From Hyaloscypha bicolor E (lineage: Eukaryota; Ascomycota; Leotiomycetes; Helotiales; Hyaloscyphaceae), in assembly GCF_002865645.1 (NCBI RefSeq), contig NW_020194518.1, positions 1,115,463 through 1,179,462 of the forward strand: a stretch of DNA of 64,000 nucleotides, in the 5' to 3' direction. Positions 47,749 through 58,651 of the stretch are shown here, one piece after another (position 1 is the first letter of the stretch; every line of letters starts with the position of its first letter). The notes under the pieces are model-generated. The model did no database searches. It was not told where the DNA came from and saw nothing but the letters and a program-made list of their open reading frames with translations. A program made the position numbers and the translations under genes.

Positions 47749-48696
47749 CTATAGAGCCCCAGGCAAAAACCTCCCCCCATTCGCCCTCCTCCAACCCCCA
47801 TCATGCGCAACCACCACCTCAACGCCTTCAACCTCCCTCATCAACCTCCCAATCGCTCCAATCGTGCCTTCAGCAGCCTCCGTATCAACATGCACACTTC
47901 TCAACCCCCCACACCCATCACTGTACATCGCGACCCCCTTCTCCCCCTTCAAAATCCTCACATCATGACAACAGTCCCCACCAAGATAAACCCACCTCCC
48001 CTCAGCGATCATCGCAAGCAAATTGACATGTCCGAAAAGATGGCCTGGAGCATCGACAATATACACTGACCCATCCCCGAAATAGTCCAAAACATGCAAA
48101 TCGAAAGCTGGTAATTTCTCCCATTTGTGTTCAGTTTGTTGCTTCGCAGCACTCGTGGATTGCGGATTGACTGGCGGGAGTTCGTACGTCCGTTCGAATG
48201 GGAGCTCATCGTGGTTAAACAACTCCTTAGGATATAAGTACCCCCCTCCGTTGGCCAATAAATCCAGCGTCCCGCTCCCTACCACGAATTTTGCATTCGG
48301 GAAGTCAGATGGTGTACCAATGTGGTCCCAGTGCACATGGCTCAACACCACGACCCCGATATCCTCAGGGTTGACGCCTCCGTTCCTCAAGCTCTCTCCA
48401 GTGTCAGGGGAAGTAGATGTAGGTTGGCGTTGAGCGATGTGATGTTGTTGAGTTTCTGTGTATTTACTAAAATCGCGTTTGAGGCCCAAATCGAAGACTA
48501 GGTTTGTTGTTTTGTTGGATTCGGGGGAGGTGTGTCGGATCAGAAAGCAGAGAGAGGGCACCGTGGTGCGTTTCTGAGGGTCTGCGTCGGTGATGAAGAG
48601 GGATTCGGGGAGTGTTAAACTTCCGCCTTCGAGAGCTGAGATGGTGACATATATCTGGTTCTCAGCCGGAGGTGGGAGAGACGGATGTTCTGCCAT
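47749..48696 (-). CDS. Metallo-beta-lactamase-fold hydrolase (lactonase-like), copy 1
   Basis: A single-exon 315-aa frame from the ATG at 48696. A complete dinuclear metal set is visible: His120-x-His122-x-Asp124-His125 (SHVHWDHIG), His219 (APGHLFGH), Asp241 (GGDCCHD) and His298 (VAHDGG). Together with the long N-terminal half before the HxHxDH motif this resembles fungal and bacterial lactone-hydrolysing members (AHL-lactonase-like, and the MBL enzyme of Fusarium benzoxazolinone-detoxification clusters). It probably opens a lactone or lactam ring in the cytosol; the substrate is unknown. It is a clear paralogue of the gene at 58851-59924. It is divergent from the alcohol dehydrogenase across 343 bp. 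Confidence 0.92.
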   Translation of the reverse strand: MAEHPSLPPPAENQIYVTISALEGGSLTLPESLFITDADPQKRTTVPSLCFLIRHTSPESNKTTNLVFDLGLKRDFSKYTETQQHHIAQRQPTSTSPDTGESLRNGGVNPEDIGVVVLSHVHWDHIGTPSDFPNAKFVVGSGTLDLLANGGGYLYPKELFNHDELPFERTYELPPVNPQSTSAAKQQTEHKWEKLPAFDLHVLDYFGDGSVYIVDAPGHLFGHVNLLAMIAEGRWVYLGGDCCHDVRILKGEKGVAMYSDGCGGLRSVHVDTEAAEGTIGAIGRLMREVEGVEVVVAHDGGWRRANGGRFLPGAL

Positions 48697-49039
48697 TTTT
48701 CTGTAATAATAGGAGAATATTTGAGTTCCAACGCGTGGTTTTTGTGAGAGTAGAGCAGATATTTTGAAGTGTTTCGTGTAAACCCCCACCACCCCATACT
48801 CGATTGGAGATTTGGAGAACCTCGGAAGCCTATCCGATCGTCGTCCAGGGGTTACAGGGGTTTAATACCCCACTGTGGGGCCTCCTGTCAGCGGCCGCAT
48901 TGAAAGCGGGGTTCTCGAACCTCATTTCACTTAAGTAGACCATATGATTGAAAACGCTACCCAAATAGTTAGATATCTTTATACTCCAGCCACTTCCTCT
49001 CAGAAATCTCGTATCTAGTATCATTTAATAAAAGCCGAG
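48697..49039. promoter_or_regulatory. Divergent promoter between MBL copy 1 and alcohol dehydrogenase
   Basis: 343 bp. It holds TACCCCACTGTGGGGC (about 48875-48890), an imperfect palindrome with two CCCCAC/GTGGGG arms, and a nearby CCAGGGGTTACAGGGGTT direct repeat. These may be sites for a C2H2-type regulator. Confidence 0.4.
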
Positions 49040-50209
49040 ATGGGAACTCCAAAGCTCCCAGAAAGAATGAAAGCCCAATTCCTCGATGCATTCAACACAC
49101 CTTACGCTCTGCGTGAAACCCCTCTGCCAAAGTCAAGTTCAGAACATGATTTACTTATCAAAGTCGATGCAGCATCGTACTGCCAGTAAGCAAAAAGCAG
49201 TTCTTACTACAATTCGAAAAGAAGCCACTAACAACAACCCAGCACAGACGCCGTCCTCTCCTCTGGCCAGATGGCACCTCACCCCCCATCCCTCCCTCAT
49301 ATCGGCAGCCACGAGTTTGCCGGAACGATACTATCAACGCCGCCTTCTAGCAGCTTTAAGATTGGAGATAGAGTAGGAGTCCCGGGCCGCGGTTTCCATC
49401 CTTGCGGCACATGTTTCGAGTGCCTTCACGACGGCTGGCCGGACTCCGATCCCGCAGGTTTCTCAGTCTATTGCCCGCATGCTAAAAATCATGGTATTAA
49501 TTCAGATGGCGGGTTCAGAGAGTACGCGGTTGTGGATGAGAGACAAGTTGCCAAGATCCCAGATGGCTTGACGCCGGTGGAGGTAGCGCCGCTCATGTGT
49601 GCCGGATTGACTGTTTATGCGGCGTTAAAAAGATGCGAATTGAAGCCTGGGCAAAGGGTAGGTATTTCGGGGTGTGGTGGCGGACTGGGCCATCTTGGGC
49701 TGCAGTTCGGGATGAAAATGGGGTACAAAGTCCTCGGAATGGATGCCGCTGATAGACCTTTGGCACTCGCCAAATCTCTTAACACCGGTGCAAAGATTAT
49801 CGATGTCCGTGTTGAGAATGCTGAAGTTGTGAAGAAACAGATTGCCGAAGAAGACGGTAAAACGGAGCCGGGAGAAATCGGTCTCGACGCCGTGATCATC
49901 TTACCAGAAAGCCAGAAAGCGTTTGATTACGGGATGGCTTTACTGCGGAATCATGGAAAATGCGTGGTTGTCAGTTTCCCAAACGCAGGGTTTCATGTCA
50001 ATGCAGGGGATCTGGTTTTCAGAGATATTTCTGTGGTGGGGAGTCTGATTGGGAGTAATCGGGTACTGAAGGAGATGCTTGAGTTCTGTGCGGCACAAGG
50101 GGTTAGGGCCATAACGAGGAAGTTTCCCTTGGAGGGTTTGAATGAGCTTGTTAGCGCGTATGACAAGGGAGCGGGAGGGAAATTGGTTATTGATATGGGA
50201 ATGAAATAG
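49040..50209 (+). CDS. Zinc-dependent medium-chain alcohol dehydrogenase
   Basis: Exons 49040-49185 and 49243-50209 give 370 aa. The intron (GTAAGC..CCCAG) falls inside the catalytic Cys48-His49 pair. His72-Glu73 (GSHEFAG) completes the catalytic zinc site. Structural zinc Cys are at 103, 106, 109 and 126; the last gap is 16 residues, not the usual 7, because of an insert (HDGWPDSDPAGFSVY). The NAD motif is SGCGGGLGHLG. MDAADRPLALAK follows the second beta strand, where an acidic Asp suggests NAD over NADP. It would oxidise a primary or secondary alcohol or reduce an aldehyde. It shares a promoter with MBL copy 1. Intact. Confidence 0.92.
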
Positions 50210-50254
50210 GATAGTTGATCAATTCATCGGGACGTGAAGGAGATTTGAATTGTA

Positions 50255-50668
50255 TGAAGGTCACGGCATAAAGTAAAACCAGGGCATTTGTGTTTTAACG
50301 GCACTTTAGCGTCTGTTTCTAGCGCACTCAGTCACTAAATTGCCCTATAATTCCAGGCCATTGCCCTAAAAGCACGCTATAAGACGGGGGCAAGGGGTGC
50401 AACTCCTTTTTAGGGCTTCTCCCCAGTACTTACAAGGGACGTCTCGCTAAAGAGCCATAGCAACTACCTATTTAGCGTCAAAGCGCTATTTACCCCTGAA
50501 GATCTTCTCATACCTTGCGAATGTCTCACAGCGCCTCTTGAGCTCTGCTTAGGGCGCATGGCCTGGAGTCATAGGGCCTTACAGCGGGCTCAACCCCTAA
50601 ATTGTGCCTTGGGGGATGCCAAGGGCCCAAATGCTCTCTAATCCTGTCACTTTATGCCGTGATATTCG
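50255..50668. mobile_element. 414-bp TIR MITE (element C), sister of element A
   Basis: The left end (GAAGGTCACGGCATAAAGT) and the right end read inward (CGAATATCACGGCATAAAGT) are TA-flanked (50253-50254, 50669-50670). The interior (GATCTTCTCATACCTTGCGA, GGGGGATGCCAAGGGCC) matches element A throughout but lacks A's 241-bp nested insertion. It lies between the ADH 3' end and the regulator 3' end. Confidence 0.85.
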
Positions 50669-50720
50669 TAGTGATGTATGTATTTTGTGGCATGATATTC
50701 CCAGATGGTACATATTTTCA

Positions 50721-53437
50721 TCAAGAAGATTCCAACATATCGGCGTAGATATTCAAGGAGCTCCCAATGACATCTACAATCGCCCATGTTTGCGCCCCCT
50801 TGAAAATCGTTGCCCAAACTCGCAAGACGCCGGCACTGAGACATTTGTTCATCACAGGCGGTGACATACCATCAGGGACTGCAAACTCTGTTTCGTCCAG
50901 CATCGTCTTTACTAGTGAACTAATCCTTCGTTCGTCGTCTGATATCGGTGGCTCAGGATTTGGTAATGATAGAGCCTCGAGCCATTTGCTCAATAAGAAA
51001 GCACATTCGAGTGAACACAGGGAGTGTTGAATCGACCAGATGAATGTCTGGGTCTTTGCTACCAGCCGTATGCCAATTTTGACCGGAACACTCAAGGCGT
51101 GAGCTGAATGTAAGACGGCACGCACAAGCTTTGGAGTGCGCTTGATCGGCGGACTGTCTCGGAAAGCATTCGCAATCTGAGCGGAATCACGTGTATCCAG
51201 TGCACGACCGGGGCCAGTATCCACGTTCAAACGGATATAAGCCAGCCGTAGAAGTGCTGTGGAGTTGAATGCCACAGGTCCATTTGGATTCATGGGATCC
51301 AGTGACGATTCCGGATTTCGTTTCCAGCCCAGCTGCCAATTCCTCAAGGCATTCTCTAGTGACGACACCTCTTCCGGAGTAAGCTCACCAGGGCTATCAA
51401 ATCGATACTTGGCAATTTGTCGGACGAAAAAGATGTGCTGGATCACAGCATGAATCAGAACATAATTTCCCAGTGAAGAGTTCCACTCGGTTGTAGGTCT
51501 TCCTTTTCGCAGAAATAATCGTCGAAACGCTTCCTGGAATTCGATTTCTTGGGTTCGCTTCCTTCTTGCTTCTTTCCATGCCATGGCATTTGGTGCCTTG
51601 AATTCCGAAGCGCTGCATGGCAGAGTCAATTTGATTTCCGAGTTGAGAATGAGTGGTGGGATATTGTAAACGATGCAGTGAAGATTGAAGAAGCAGAATA
51701 CTATAAATTTCGTTCTCTTCGTTGTTTCGAATCGTACCCAGTCTTCCCATGAGATATCTGGTTGAAGTGATTGACTTTGGAGCCCATCATCTCGTATAAG
51801 GGTCGCAAGGATACTTTGAATTGCAAGGGCTTCCCGAAGGATCTCCTTGTGTTTTGCCCAAGTTGCCATGGCCATCAAGATCAACAGTGCTTGAGCCGTT
51901 TGGATAAGATCTTCTCTTTCCAAGGAAAACGTAGCAGAGGCATCGGCCTCAGATGGCAGCCCCAGAGGACCAGACGTAGAACAATCAATCGCAGGACTTT
52001 CTGTATTTGAAGATACTTCAGGGCCTCTGGTGGTTGAAGAAACCTCTGATCCAGCTCGTCGATGAAAGCTGACGAGTCTGGCGTCCCTCCGTCGAATTCT
52101 TTGAGCAGCAATTGATTGGCTAGTATTGAAGAGCTCGACGCCTTTCTCTCCTTCAAAGCAATATTGAGCCCCAACAGCCGCCATTGCAAGGATCAATTCG
52201 AGTGAGCAGCCTTCTATCGTCATTGTGGCCAAGTGGAGAAATGGAAGGTGTTCATGAAATCCGTTGATATAAGCTGCAATGTACCGTGAGAGAGCTAGAC
52301 GGGATGGGAGCTGGAAGCCAGGTGGCACCACCGAGGCGAAGTCGGCAAGTTTTGCTGTGACATTATGCCTGTCTTCGGATGAAAGCTCAGAGAATGGACG
52401 ATTCATTGACTTTTGCTGCTGAGTTTGAACGGCTCGTTCTTCGGGCTGCAACGAGGGTAGCCGTGATCCAAAGCGTGAGAATGAATTAGGCTCTTCGGAT
52501 TGATCATTGTTCTGGATCAAATGAGGTGCCTCTTGAACAGCAGAGTGAGGCATAAAATCATTGGCATTCGTCCAAGATTCGGGTGAAAAGTAAACCATTG
52601 GCTGCTCCGTGCTGATCAAGGACGAAAAGTGGTACGAGGACAGTAGATCGTTGTCGAGAAAAGCAGCAAGACTATCCAATGAGTCTTCAAACCCCAGTCC
52701 TTGGGACTGGTTTGCATATGGTCCCTGAAGAGAGTCTACTGGAGTCGCCATTTGATCGTTTTGAAGAGCCATACTGGGACCCTGCGGTATGATCTGTGTC
52801 GGAAACGGCGAGGCTGCAAAATTGCCTTGTAGAGCAGAATACTCTGCTGCCATCGACAAAGCAGCAAGGGAGTATTCATCGTTCTGGTTTGAGTTTGAAG
52901 GCCCATCAAGAGCTGTATTGGTTGGTGAGGAGACGCCGTGGAAGTTCATTGGATTGCCCATTTGTGGTGATCCGTGGTCATCATCATTCTCGATCGAGTT
53001 CTCAAATGCTATCCTCCTGCGTTTCTCCGTGGACTGAGCAGGTTCTTGGTTATCGCCGCCAGCTCGATCCTGCCTTTGGTTTCTCGAGGAGGCATCTCTG
53101 TTGTGAGTGAGCCTCTCGTGGCGTATGAGGAGGTCGCTGAAAAGGTCAGAAAACCTAAAGTATAGCTGCTAAGGTTGGAAGTCAAAGTACCTCCTAGTGA
53201 AATGGTGGTCACACAAGGTACAGCTGAACGGCTTCTCTTGGGTATCTGCAGGCACACACTAAGCAAGGTTTCCTCTGGCCCCTGAAGTCAGGAAGACCTA
53301 CGAATTCGCTCATGTCGCTGCAGGTGTTCCAACCGAGCAAAGTTTCTCTGGCACCGATGACACAGAAATCTCTTTTGCTTCTTCCCACTTCCCTGTGCAG
53401 TCTCCTGACCTGTGGTTAGAGGCTCCTGTTCAAGCAT
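50721..53437 (-). CDS. C2H2 zinc-finger transcription factor with fungal_trans domain
   Basis: Exons 53302-53437, 53191-53245 and 50721-53136 give 868 aa. Finger 1 uses Cys26, Cys29, His42 and His46; finger 2 uses Cys54, Cys57, His70 and His75 (ERLTH ending). A basic KRRRIAF segment follows near residue 110. The middle is Ser/Gln-rich. A fungal-specific regulatory domain spans about 230-750 (ALSRYIAAYINGFHEHLPFL). Two N-terminal C2H2 fingers plus this domain are common in fungal pathway regulators. It sits in the middle of the catabolic-type block and has a TGCGGGGAA site in its own upstream region, which suggests auto- and cluster regulation. All junctions preserve frame. Confidence 0.92.
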
Positions 53438-53671
53438 TGAGAGTGCCGCGGCTCGGTGGCGGGCTCTGATTGGCGTGTAATCGCGTCCAAGATGATGGCA
53501 TTTGCTTATTCAACGCAAAGCTCCTTGACTCAATGCTCCAACCTCAACTATTGTTTGGTTGTTGGAGATACACGTTGGAGGTTGATGTCTGATGTTGGAG
53601 AAAGATGAGCTGAAAAGAGGAGATTGCAGGAAAAGCGGGCCCGCGGGGACTTTCAGGCTTGGCGCAGACAG

Positions 53672-53680
53672 TGCGGGGAA
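53672..53680 (+). promoter_or_regulatory. Candidate operator TGCGGGGAA upstream of the C2H2 regulator
   Basis: An exact match to the TGCGGGGWA 9-mer, 235 bp upstream of the start codon at 53437. Confidence 0.4.
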
Positions 53681-53708
53681 AGTGGGGTGCCAACAGGGGG
53701 GCTTAAAG

Positions 53709-53733
53709 ACGTCACATTCTATACGTCACATTC
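53709..53733 (+). promoter_or_regulatory. Direct repeat ACGTCACATTC x2 upstream of the C2H2 regulator
   Basis: Exact 11-bp copies at 53709-53719 and 53723-53733, 14 bp centre to centre. Each contains an ACGTCA half-site of the kind bound by bZIP proteins. Confidence 0.4.
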
Positions 53734-54281
53734 CGATGGCGGAGCGAAACATTCATTCCTCGATTCTAGGCACAAGATGTACTGTACTTCAATATTCTTA
53801 TGGCGAGATCGTGAGGCTCAGTATGATTAATAAAGAGATGATGTATGTCAACGAGTGTAATGGTGAAGAAGACCTGTTAAGACTGCATTAACTCGAATTC
53901 GGAATTGCTGAGGCCAAATTTTGCTCATAAAATTCTGCTTCATTTCAATTCTTTTCACAAGCTGTACATTAACAGCTACAGACTCTCCTTCCAATTCGGT
54001 ATCGAATATTAACATATCAGAGAACAATAGTACCCGCAGCTCTTCTCTTGGCACAAGATAGAGCGCGCCATCCTCCCGGCGCTTGGAATCATCAGCGACG
54101 TTACTTTAACTCATCGGGCTCAATAATTGATTAAGGCTCTGAAACCAGAGGTTTACTCTCTAGTGGAGTCTTTACCTATTTTTCATACTTTTAACTCGAG
54201 CTGAGGTGGTGCTGGAAGCCCTAAAGTATGCTCAGGTTACACTTCATTATGATATCAGGGAGTAGAAGGGCTTCCTAGGAT
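53734..54281. other. Intergenic region without a supported gene
   Basis: Only shadow frames. Contains the 3' flank of the hydrolase gene and distal promoter of the regulator. Confidence 0.4.
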
Positions 54282-55145
54282 CTACTGTATTTTACTGTTT
54301 GCACTTTCGAAGGGATTGAATTTCTCCCTCCATGCGTTTTTGCTGGACTCGACGACACGAATGAATGATACGATGTCATCCACTCCTTGAGGTTCATTGA
54401 CCCAGTGTCCTCCATCTTCGTACGGTTTCCACGAAACCGCCATGCCAAGTTGTTCCAATGTCGTGGATAACTTCTTTCCATTGGCAATAGGAACAACATC
54501 GTCGTCCTGGGAGTGTGATAAGAAGACCGGGGTCTCGAGCACGGAAGTGGAGCTAAAGTCCGAAAGCACTGATGCCGTCTTGGCTTGATCTGTGGGTGTG
54601 TTGAGCATCTTGTGGCTGTAGTGCAGTCTGTTCCCAACCATACTCCATGCCTTGTCGTTTGCCCTAGTTGTGGCGATTTCTGGCTCAAATGGAAGCCAGC
54701 TGCTAAGTCCAATGAACCCACCGAGCCGTATTCCGCCGTACAGCAAGGTGTGTATTGCAGTAGCGCATCCTTGACTGATCCCGCCGAGGATAATTTGGTC
54801 GGGTGAGATCAATGCAGCTTCAGTCCGAATAAGATCAAGAACCTCCTTAACACTTTCTCTCAATCCATCAATCTGAATCTCATTCTTTTCCAAGTGATTT
54901 TCCACCGACCACATATCAAACCATTGAGACATCGGAGCTTCAAAGCGTGCCGAGTTCCGGATCTTCGAAGTCGGGAAAACCCATCTTGTTGTGGGAAATA
55001 TTTCTGGTAGGGTACGATCGTCTGACGCCTGACTCTCGAAGAATTCTTCCGCGAATTCCGATGCAATACTGTCCCGGCCGTGGAGTAATATGATCGTTTG
55101 GGTATGATCCCCACGAGGGGTGACGATGTGTGCGGTGTTCTCCAT
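54282..55145 (-). CDS. Alpha/beta hydrolase of the acyl-protein thioesterase/carboxylesterase 2 family
   Basis: A single-exon 287-aa frame. The oxyanion-region motif ILLHGRDS is at residues 19-26, and the nucleophile Ser124 is in GGISQG. The acid lies in SHSQDDDVVP and the catalytic His in GGHWVNEP. Family proteins are small serine esterases or thioesterases. This fungal subgroup is longer than the 220-230 aa core by an insert after GLSSWLPFEPE. Ester, thioester or lactone hydrolysis is expected; the substrate is unknown. An upstream in-frame extension without ATG was not used. GCGGGGAA lies about 255 bp upstream (near 55399). Confidence 0.88.
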   Translation of the reverse strand: MENTAHIVTPRGDHTQTIILLHGRDSIASEFAEEFFESQASDDRTLPEIFPTTRWVFPTSKIRNSARFEAPMSQWFDMWSVENHLEKNEIQIDGLRESVKEVLDLIRTEAALISPDQIILGGISQGCATAIHTLLYGGIRLGGFIGLSSWLPFEPEIATTRANDKAWSMVGNRLHYSHKMLNTPTDQAKTASVLSDFSSTSVLETPVFLSHSQDDDVVPIANGKKLSTTLEQLGMAVSWKPYEDGGHWVNEPQGVDDIVSFIRVVESSKNAWREKFNPFESANSKIQ

Positions 55146-55330
55146 GATGAATTTGGAGGCCTGTTGCCTCCGAGCCAATAGATTTTGCCGAGACCTCCGA
55201 CACACTGATTTCTGGGAGCTAAGAGCGATGTTGCTGCGTTGGTGAAATTATGATGTTTGACGTTGAAAGATGCAAGTTGTACGAAGAGTTTGATAGGAAA
55301 GGAAATGCGAACTCTACGGAATATATAATT

Positions 55331-55354
55331 TGTGTGTGTGTGTGTGTGTGTGTG
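55331..55354. repeat. (TG)12 microsatellite
   Basis: Twelve uninterrupted TG units upstream of the hydrolase gene. Confidence 0.95.
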
Positions 55355-55825
55355 GCGCTAAATGGGATTTTAAAATAGACTGAGTAACTCATTTCTTAGC
55401 GGGGAATCGATACGTATTTAAAACTTATGATCCTCGCTAAAAAAAAACCGCTACGAAACCCGCTTGATTTCGCACGTCACGTGGAGGGCGCTTGTCCTTA
55501 CCAAAACTTACTTAAATAAGTACAAGCACGCGCTGTGAAATTGTATTTATAAATTAATTTAAGTATAACAATAAAGTATTTAAAATAATTTAAACTTAAG
55601 TTAAGGTATTTATTTAAGTAAGAGAGTTTGATTTGATAAGTATATTTTTAAAAGTACTTAAATATATATATAATTAATAAAGCTCAGTTTTTTTTATTAA
55701 AATTAGTATATGAGACCTCTCTTTTTAATTATTAAGTAACCTAAAATTTATACTCTTTACTTAGTCTTAACCTTGAAGGCTTGATATAAAATTATAATTA
55801 CGAATACTCAAATATTAGAGCACTG
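55355..55825. other. AT-rich spacer
   Basis: From about 55500 the sequence is strongly AT-rich and rich in TTTAAGTA/TACTTAAA units, similar to RIPed repeat remnants. No gene. Confidence 0.45.
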
Positions 55826-56393
55826 TTGCTTTCCGGATTAAGCAATTCCGACTCGAGGACGGCGATACTATTCTTTCAGGGCATGACTTTTGGAACCACA
55901 ATATTTACAGTGTACTCCATTTCCCCAAGTGGCTCACAAATAACAGCTCTGATTGAGACGTATATCCTTCGCGCCAAGGCACACAACCAGAAATTGACTA
56001 CCGTGTATAACCCGAGATTTACAGCATTGGCATCGTTCTACTCGATATCGGACTCTGGACCTCACGCACACTCGAAGATTCTGGGTCTGATTCCAATCTC
56101 CCAACTCCAAGTGATATTCTTGATTCAGTCAAACTTAGTGTTCTCGATATCTACTCTCAGCTGCAGAAAAGAAGAAACAGAGGCTCGATTATCTCGCTGC
56201 CAACGAATTGCCTCCTCGCTTAGGTAGACGTTACGCGGACATCGTGCTATTTTGTCTTCGATGTCTCGATTCTGGAAATGGAACCGGTGAAAAAGGAAAA
56301 TTGTCGGTTGCATGGACGGACCAAGATAGTGTTGTAATCGGAGTAAGGTTCATCGAGAATGTGTTTACGAAAATCCAGGAAATCAGGATCTAG
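55826..56393 (+). pseudogene. 3' relic of a HeLo/HET-S-associated kinase-like gene
   Basis: In two frames the relic reads PEIYSIGIVLLDIGLWTS (about 56010-56065), then NELPPRLGRRYADIVLFCLR, CLDSG and VRFIENVFTKIQEIRI ending at 56393. This combination (kinase-like YSLGVVLLEIGLW, then the terminal GRRY-x-D-V-x-x-CL-CLD and FIE-V-x-x-L-x-EI blocks) is characteristic of fungal prion-inhibition/HeLo-domain proteins with a degenerate kinase domain. A TAA precedes PEIYS, frames shift, and everything N-terminal is missing or replaced by the AT-rich spacer. Confidence 0.65.
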
Positions 56394-56398
56394 AGGTA

Positions 56399-56426
<28 letters not shown>
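56399..56426. repeat. (AT)14 microsatellite
   Basis: An uninterrupted AT dinucleotide run. Confidence 0.95.
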
Positions 56427-56430
<4 letters not shown>

Positions 56431-56586
56431 TCCACTTACTTATTGCAGACATCCACAATTCTTTTCAGCACCCGCCATAGCGACAATGATATTATGTGAT
56501 GCAACGTGTCATTGATTGAACTCATATGGTTTTAAAGTGTATCAGGTAAGTCAGTGAACTTCATCATGTGTTCCGTCCAGTCGCCC

Positions 56587-57036
56587 TTATGCAGTTGAAA
56601 CCTTATTCCCCAACTCTCTGGGCTTCTCTCCCTTCTCCGCCATCTCATCCAACACCTTCTCTGCAGTCTTAATCGCCTCCACCATAGCCGGCACTCCAAG
56701 ATATGTCGTAGCATGCAGAATCGCCTCCCTGATCTCCAGCTCCGTCAGACCATTGTTCCTCGCACCACGTATATGTACCGCGAGCTCGGGAGTCCGATTC
56801 AGCGCCATCAGGATACCAATATTCATCAGACTGCGCTGCTTCTTATCGAGCCCAGGTCGTGTCCATGTCCCCCAGCACCATTCTGTGACGAATTCTTGAG
56901 CCGGGCGCGAGAACTCTGTATTGCCGTTTGCGAGGGCGCGGTTCACATATTCGTCGCCCACAACGCTACGGCGCATTTTGAGCCCTTCTTCGAAGAGTTC
57001 CTTGTGGAAGGTGTCAAACTTGGGGTCGGTTGCCAT
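56587..57036 (-). CDS. Carboxymuconolactone decarboxylase-family protein, single domain
   Basis: A single-exon 149-aa frame. Family blocks in order: FVTEWCWGTWTRPGLDKKQR (about 49-68), SLMNIGILMALNRTPELAVH, then IRGARNNGLTELEIREAILH and TTYLGVPAMVEAIKTAE. The EWCWG-x-x-W-x-RPGLD stretch matches true 4-carboxymuconolactone decarboxylases of the beta-ketoadipate route more than AhpD peroxidases, since no CxxC is present. It may decarboxylate an unsaturated lactone acid. It is next to and on the same strand as HIBADH copy 2; a two-domain relative lies at 60240-61116. Confidence 0.92.
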   Translation of the reverse strand: MATDPKFDTFHKELFEEGLKMRRSVVGDEYVNRALANGNTEFSRPAQEFVTEWCWGTWTRPGLDKKQRSLMNIGILMALNRTPELAVHIRGARNNGLTELEIREAILHATTYLGVPAMVEAIKTAEKVLDEMAEKGEKPRELGNKVSTA

Positions 57037-57395
57037 TTTTGCGGAGGTGAAGTTTATGACGTTGATTAATGAGAGTTGGTAGTTGGGATCAAAGAAAGGG
57101 TTGTCAAATGAATTGGAAAGTTTTCTTGGGCATTCAGAGATGGGGAGAGAATATTCTCAGAAAATATGTTTGAGAAGAAAAGTTGAGAAAGAGCTGGTCA
57201 ACCTTTCCAGTACTCGAAGTTGACTTGGGGAAGCCCCTCCTGCCCCACTTCTCCAACCGATTTCGGGACTGTCACTGTTGCCGAGGAAGATGGAACTTAG
57301 AGAGCAGCGGAGCATGGAATTCTGCAGATCTAAAGTTGAGAATTGTGGCGTCCGCGTTGCGAACAAGAGGTTGGATCAAAAGAAGTCTTATAATG
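57037..57395. other. Spacer between CMD copy 1 and HIBADH copy 2
   Basis: Promoter of the CMD gene and 3' end of HIBADH copy 2. It has TTGGGGAAGCCCC near 57225 but no exact TGCGGGGWA. Confidence 0.4.
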
Positions 57396-58449
57396 CTAAG
57401 TTCTTTGATGGTGAAGGTCCCAGTGGTCTATCCCATCTTTCCCCTTCCAGTCCTCATTCCCACCCAAAAATCTATAAATAACCCTCGAATCCAAATCTCT
57501 ACACCTCGGGTCATTCATCGCATCAGTATAAGTCTTTAGTCCAACCTCTCCAAGGACATTCCTTGAACCCACTCTCCTCGCCATATCGACCGCCAGCCCA
57601 AAATCTTTCCTCATAAGCTGCACCTTAAACCCATTCTTATACTCATTACTACTGGGCGCCTCGGCATACACTCCGGGGACCGGAGTAAATTTATCACAAA
57701 TCGTATTCTGCGCAGTACCTGCGGCGTAAACCTTTTGCAGCACGCGAGGGTCGAGACCTGAGCGCATGCCCATGTCGAATGCTTCGGAGGCAGCAATGGC
57801 GATTATTCCGGAGAGGTAGTTATTGGAGAGCTTTGCTGCGAGGCCAAGTGAGGGTCCGCCGCAAGGAATAACGCTTTTCCCCATCATTTGAAGCAAGTGA
57901 GTAAGTCGAGGCAGGTTCGTATCGCTCTCTGAGCACCCGAGGAAAATGGCAATCGTTCCCTTGACAGCGCCAACAACACCTCCACTAACAGGGGCATCGT
58001 AGAATGAGGCCGTAGGGAAGTTTTGGTAAATGTGGTCCTTGACGAGGAGACTCGTTGCGGTATCAATGGTTGAGCAGTCGATTAACAGCTTTTTCGAGAC
58101 ATCTGTTGAACAGATTCCGGTTTGAGGGTCGAGATACACGGATTTGACTTGTGCTCCTTCTGGAACCATTGTTACGATGATATCCTATTAAAATTTCTGT
58201 TAGTTTCTTATGTTTGCTGATGTGGGGATCGGTGGCGACTCTTACGCTTTTCTCAGCAAGATCTTTTGCGTTGGCACTTTTGACCACCTTGTTTGGAAAC
58301 TCTGTACATAACTGGTCTATCGCGGCTTGCACAACATCGAAAACATAAATAAGTGTCTCTGACGGAAGTTTCTTTGCTAGGTGTTCTGCCATTGGTTTTC
58401 CCATCGCCCCCAGGCCGATGAAGCCTACGGATCTGTACTCGAAGGACAT
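57396..58449 (-). CDS. 3-hydroxyisobutyrate dehydrogenase-like enzyme, copy 2
   Basis: Exons 58246-58449 and 57396-58184 give 330 aa, the same length as copy 1. The motifs are VGFIGLGAMGKPMAEHLA (NAD binding), DIIVTMVPEGAQVKSVY, DAPVSGGVVGAVKGTIAIF and the catalytic Lys in AAKLSNNYLSGIIAIAASEAF. One fewer intron than copy 1, but the remaining intron is at the equivalent place (before the MV-TM-P block). An in-frame upstream ATG at 58470 would add seven residues. Divergent from MBL copy 2 over about 400 bp, mirroring the HIBADH/MBL association at 46-49 kb. Confidence 0.92.
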
Positions 58450-58651
58450 ATTACCAGAAAGTGAGTCCACCCAATCACTTCACAATCCAAAAAAAAAAAA
58501 AAAGGATTTATAAACAATCGAACAAGCTAACTTCAAACAATTCACAAAAGGTAGTCATAGTCCGGTTTGGACCGACATCTAAGTGTTCAAGTTAATTTGA
58601 GGAAGATCGGCATGACCCCACCAGGCAATCCCGGGTATATTACTTTTAGAG

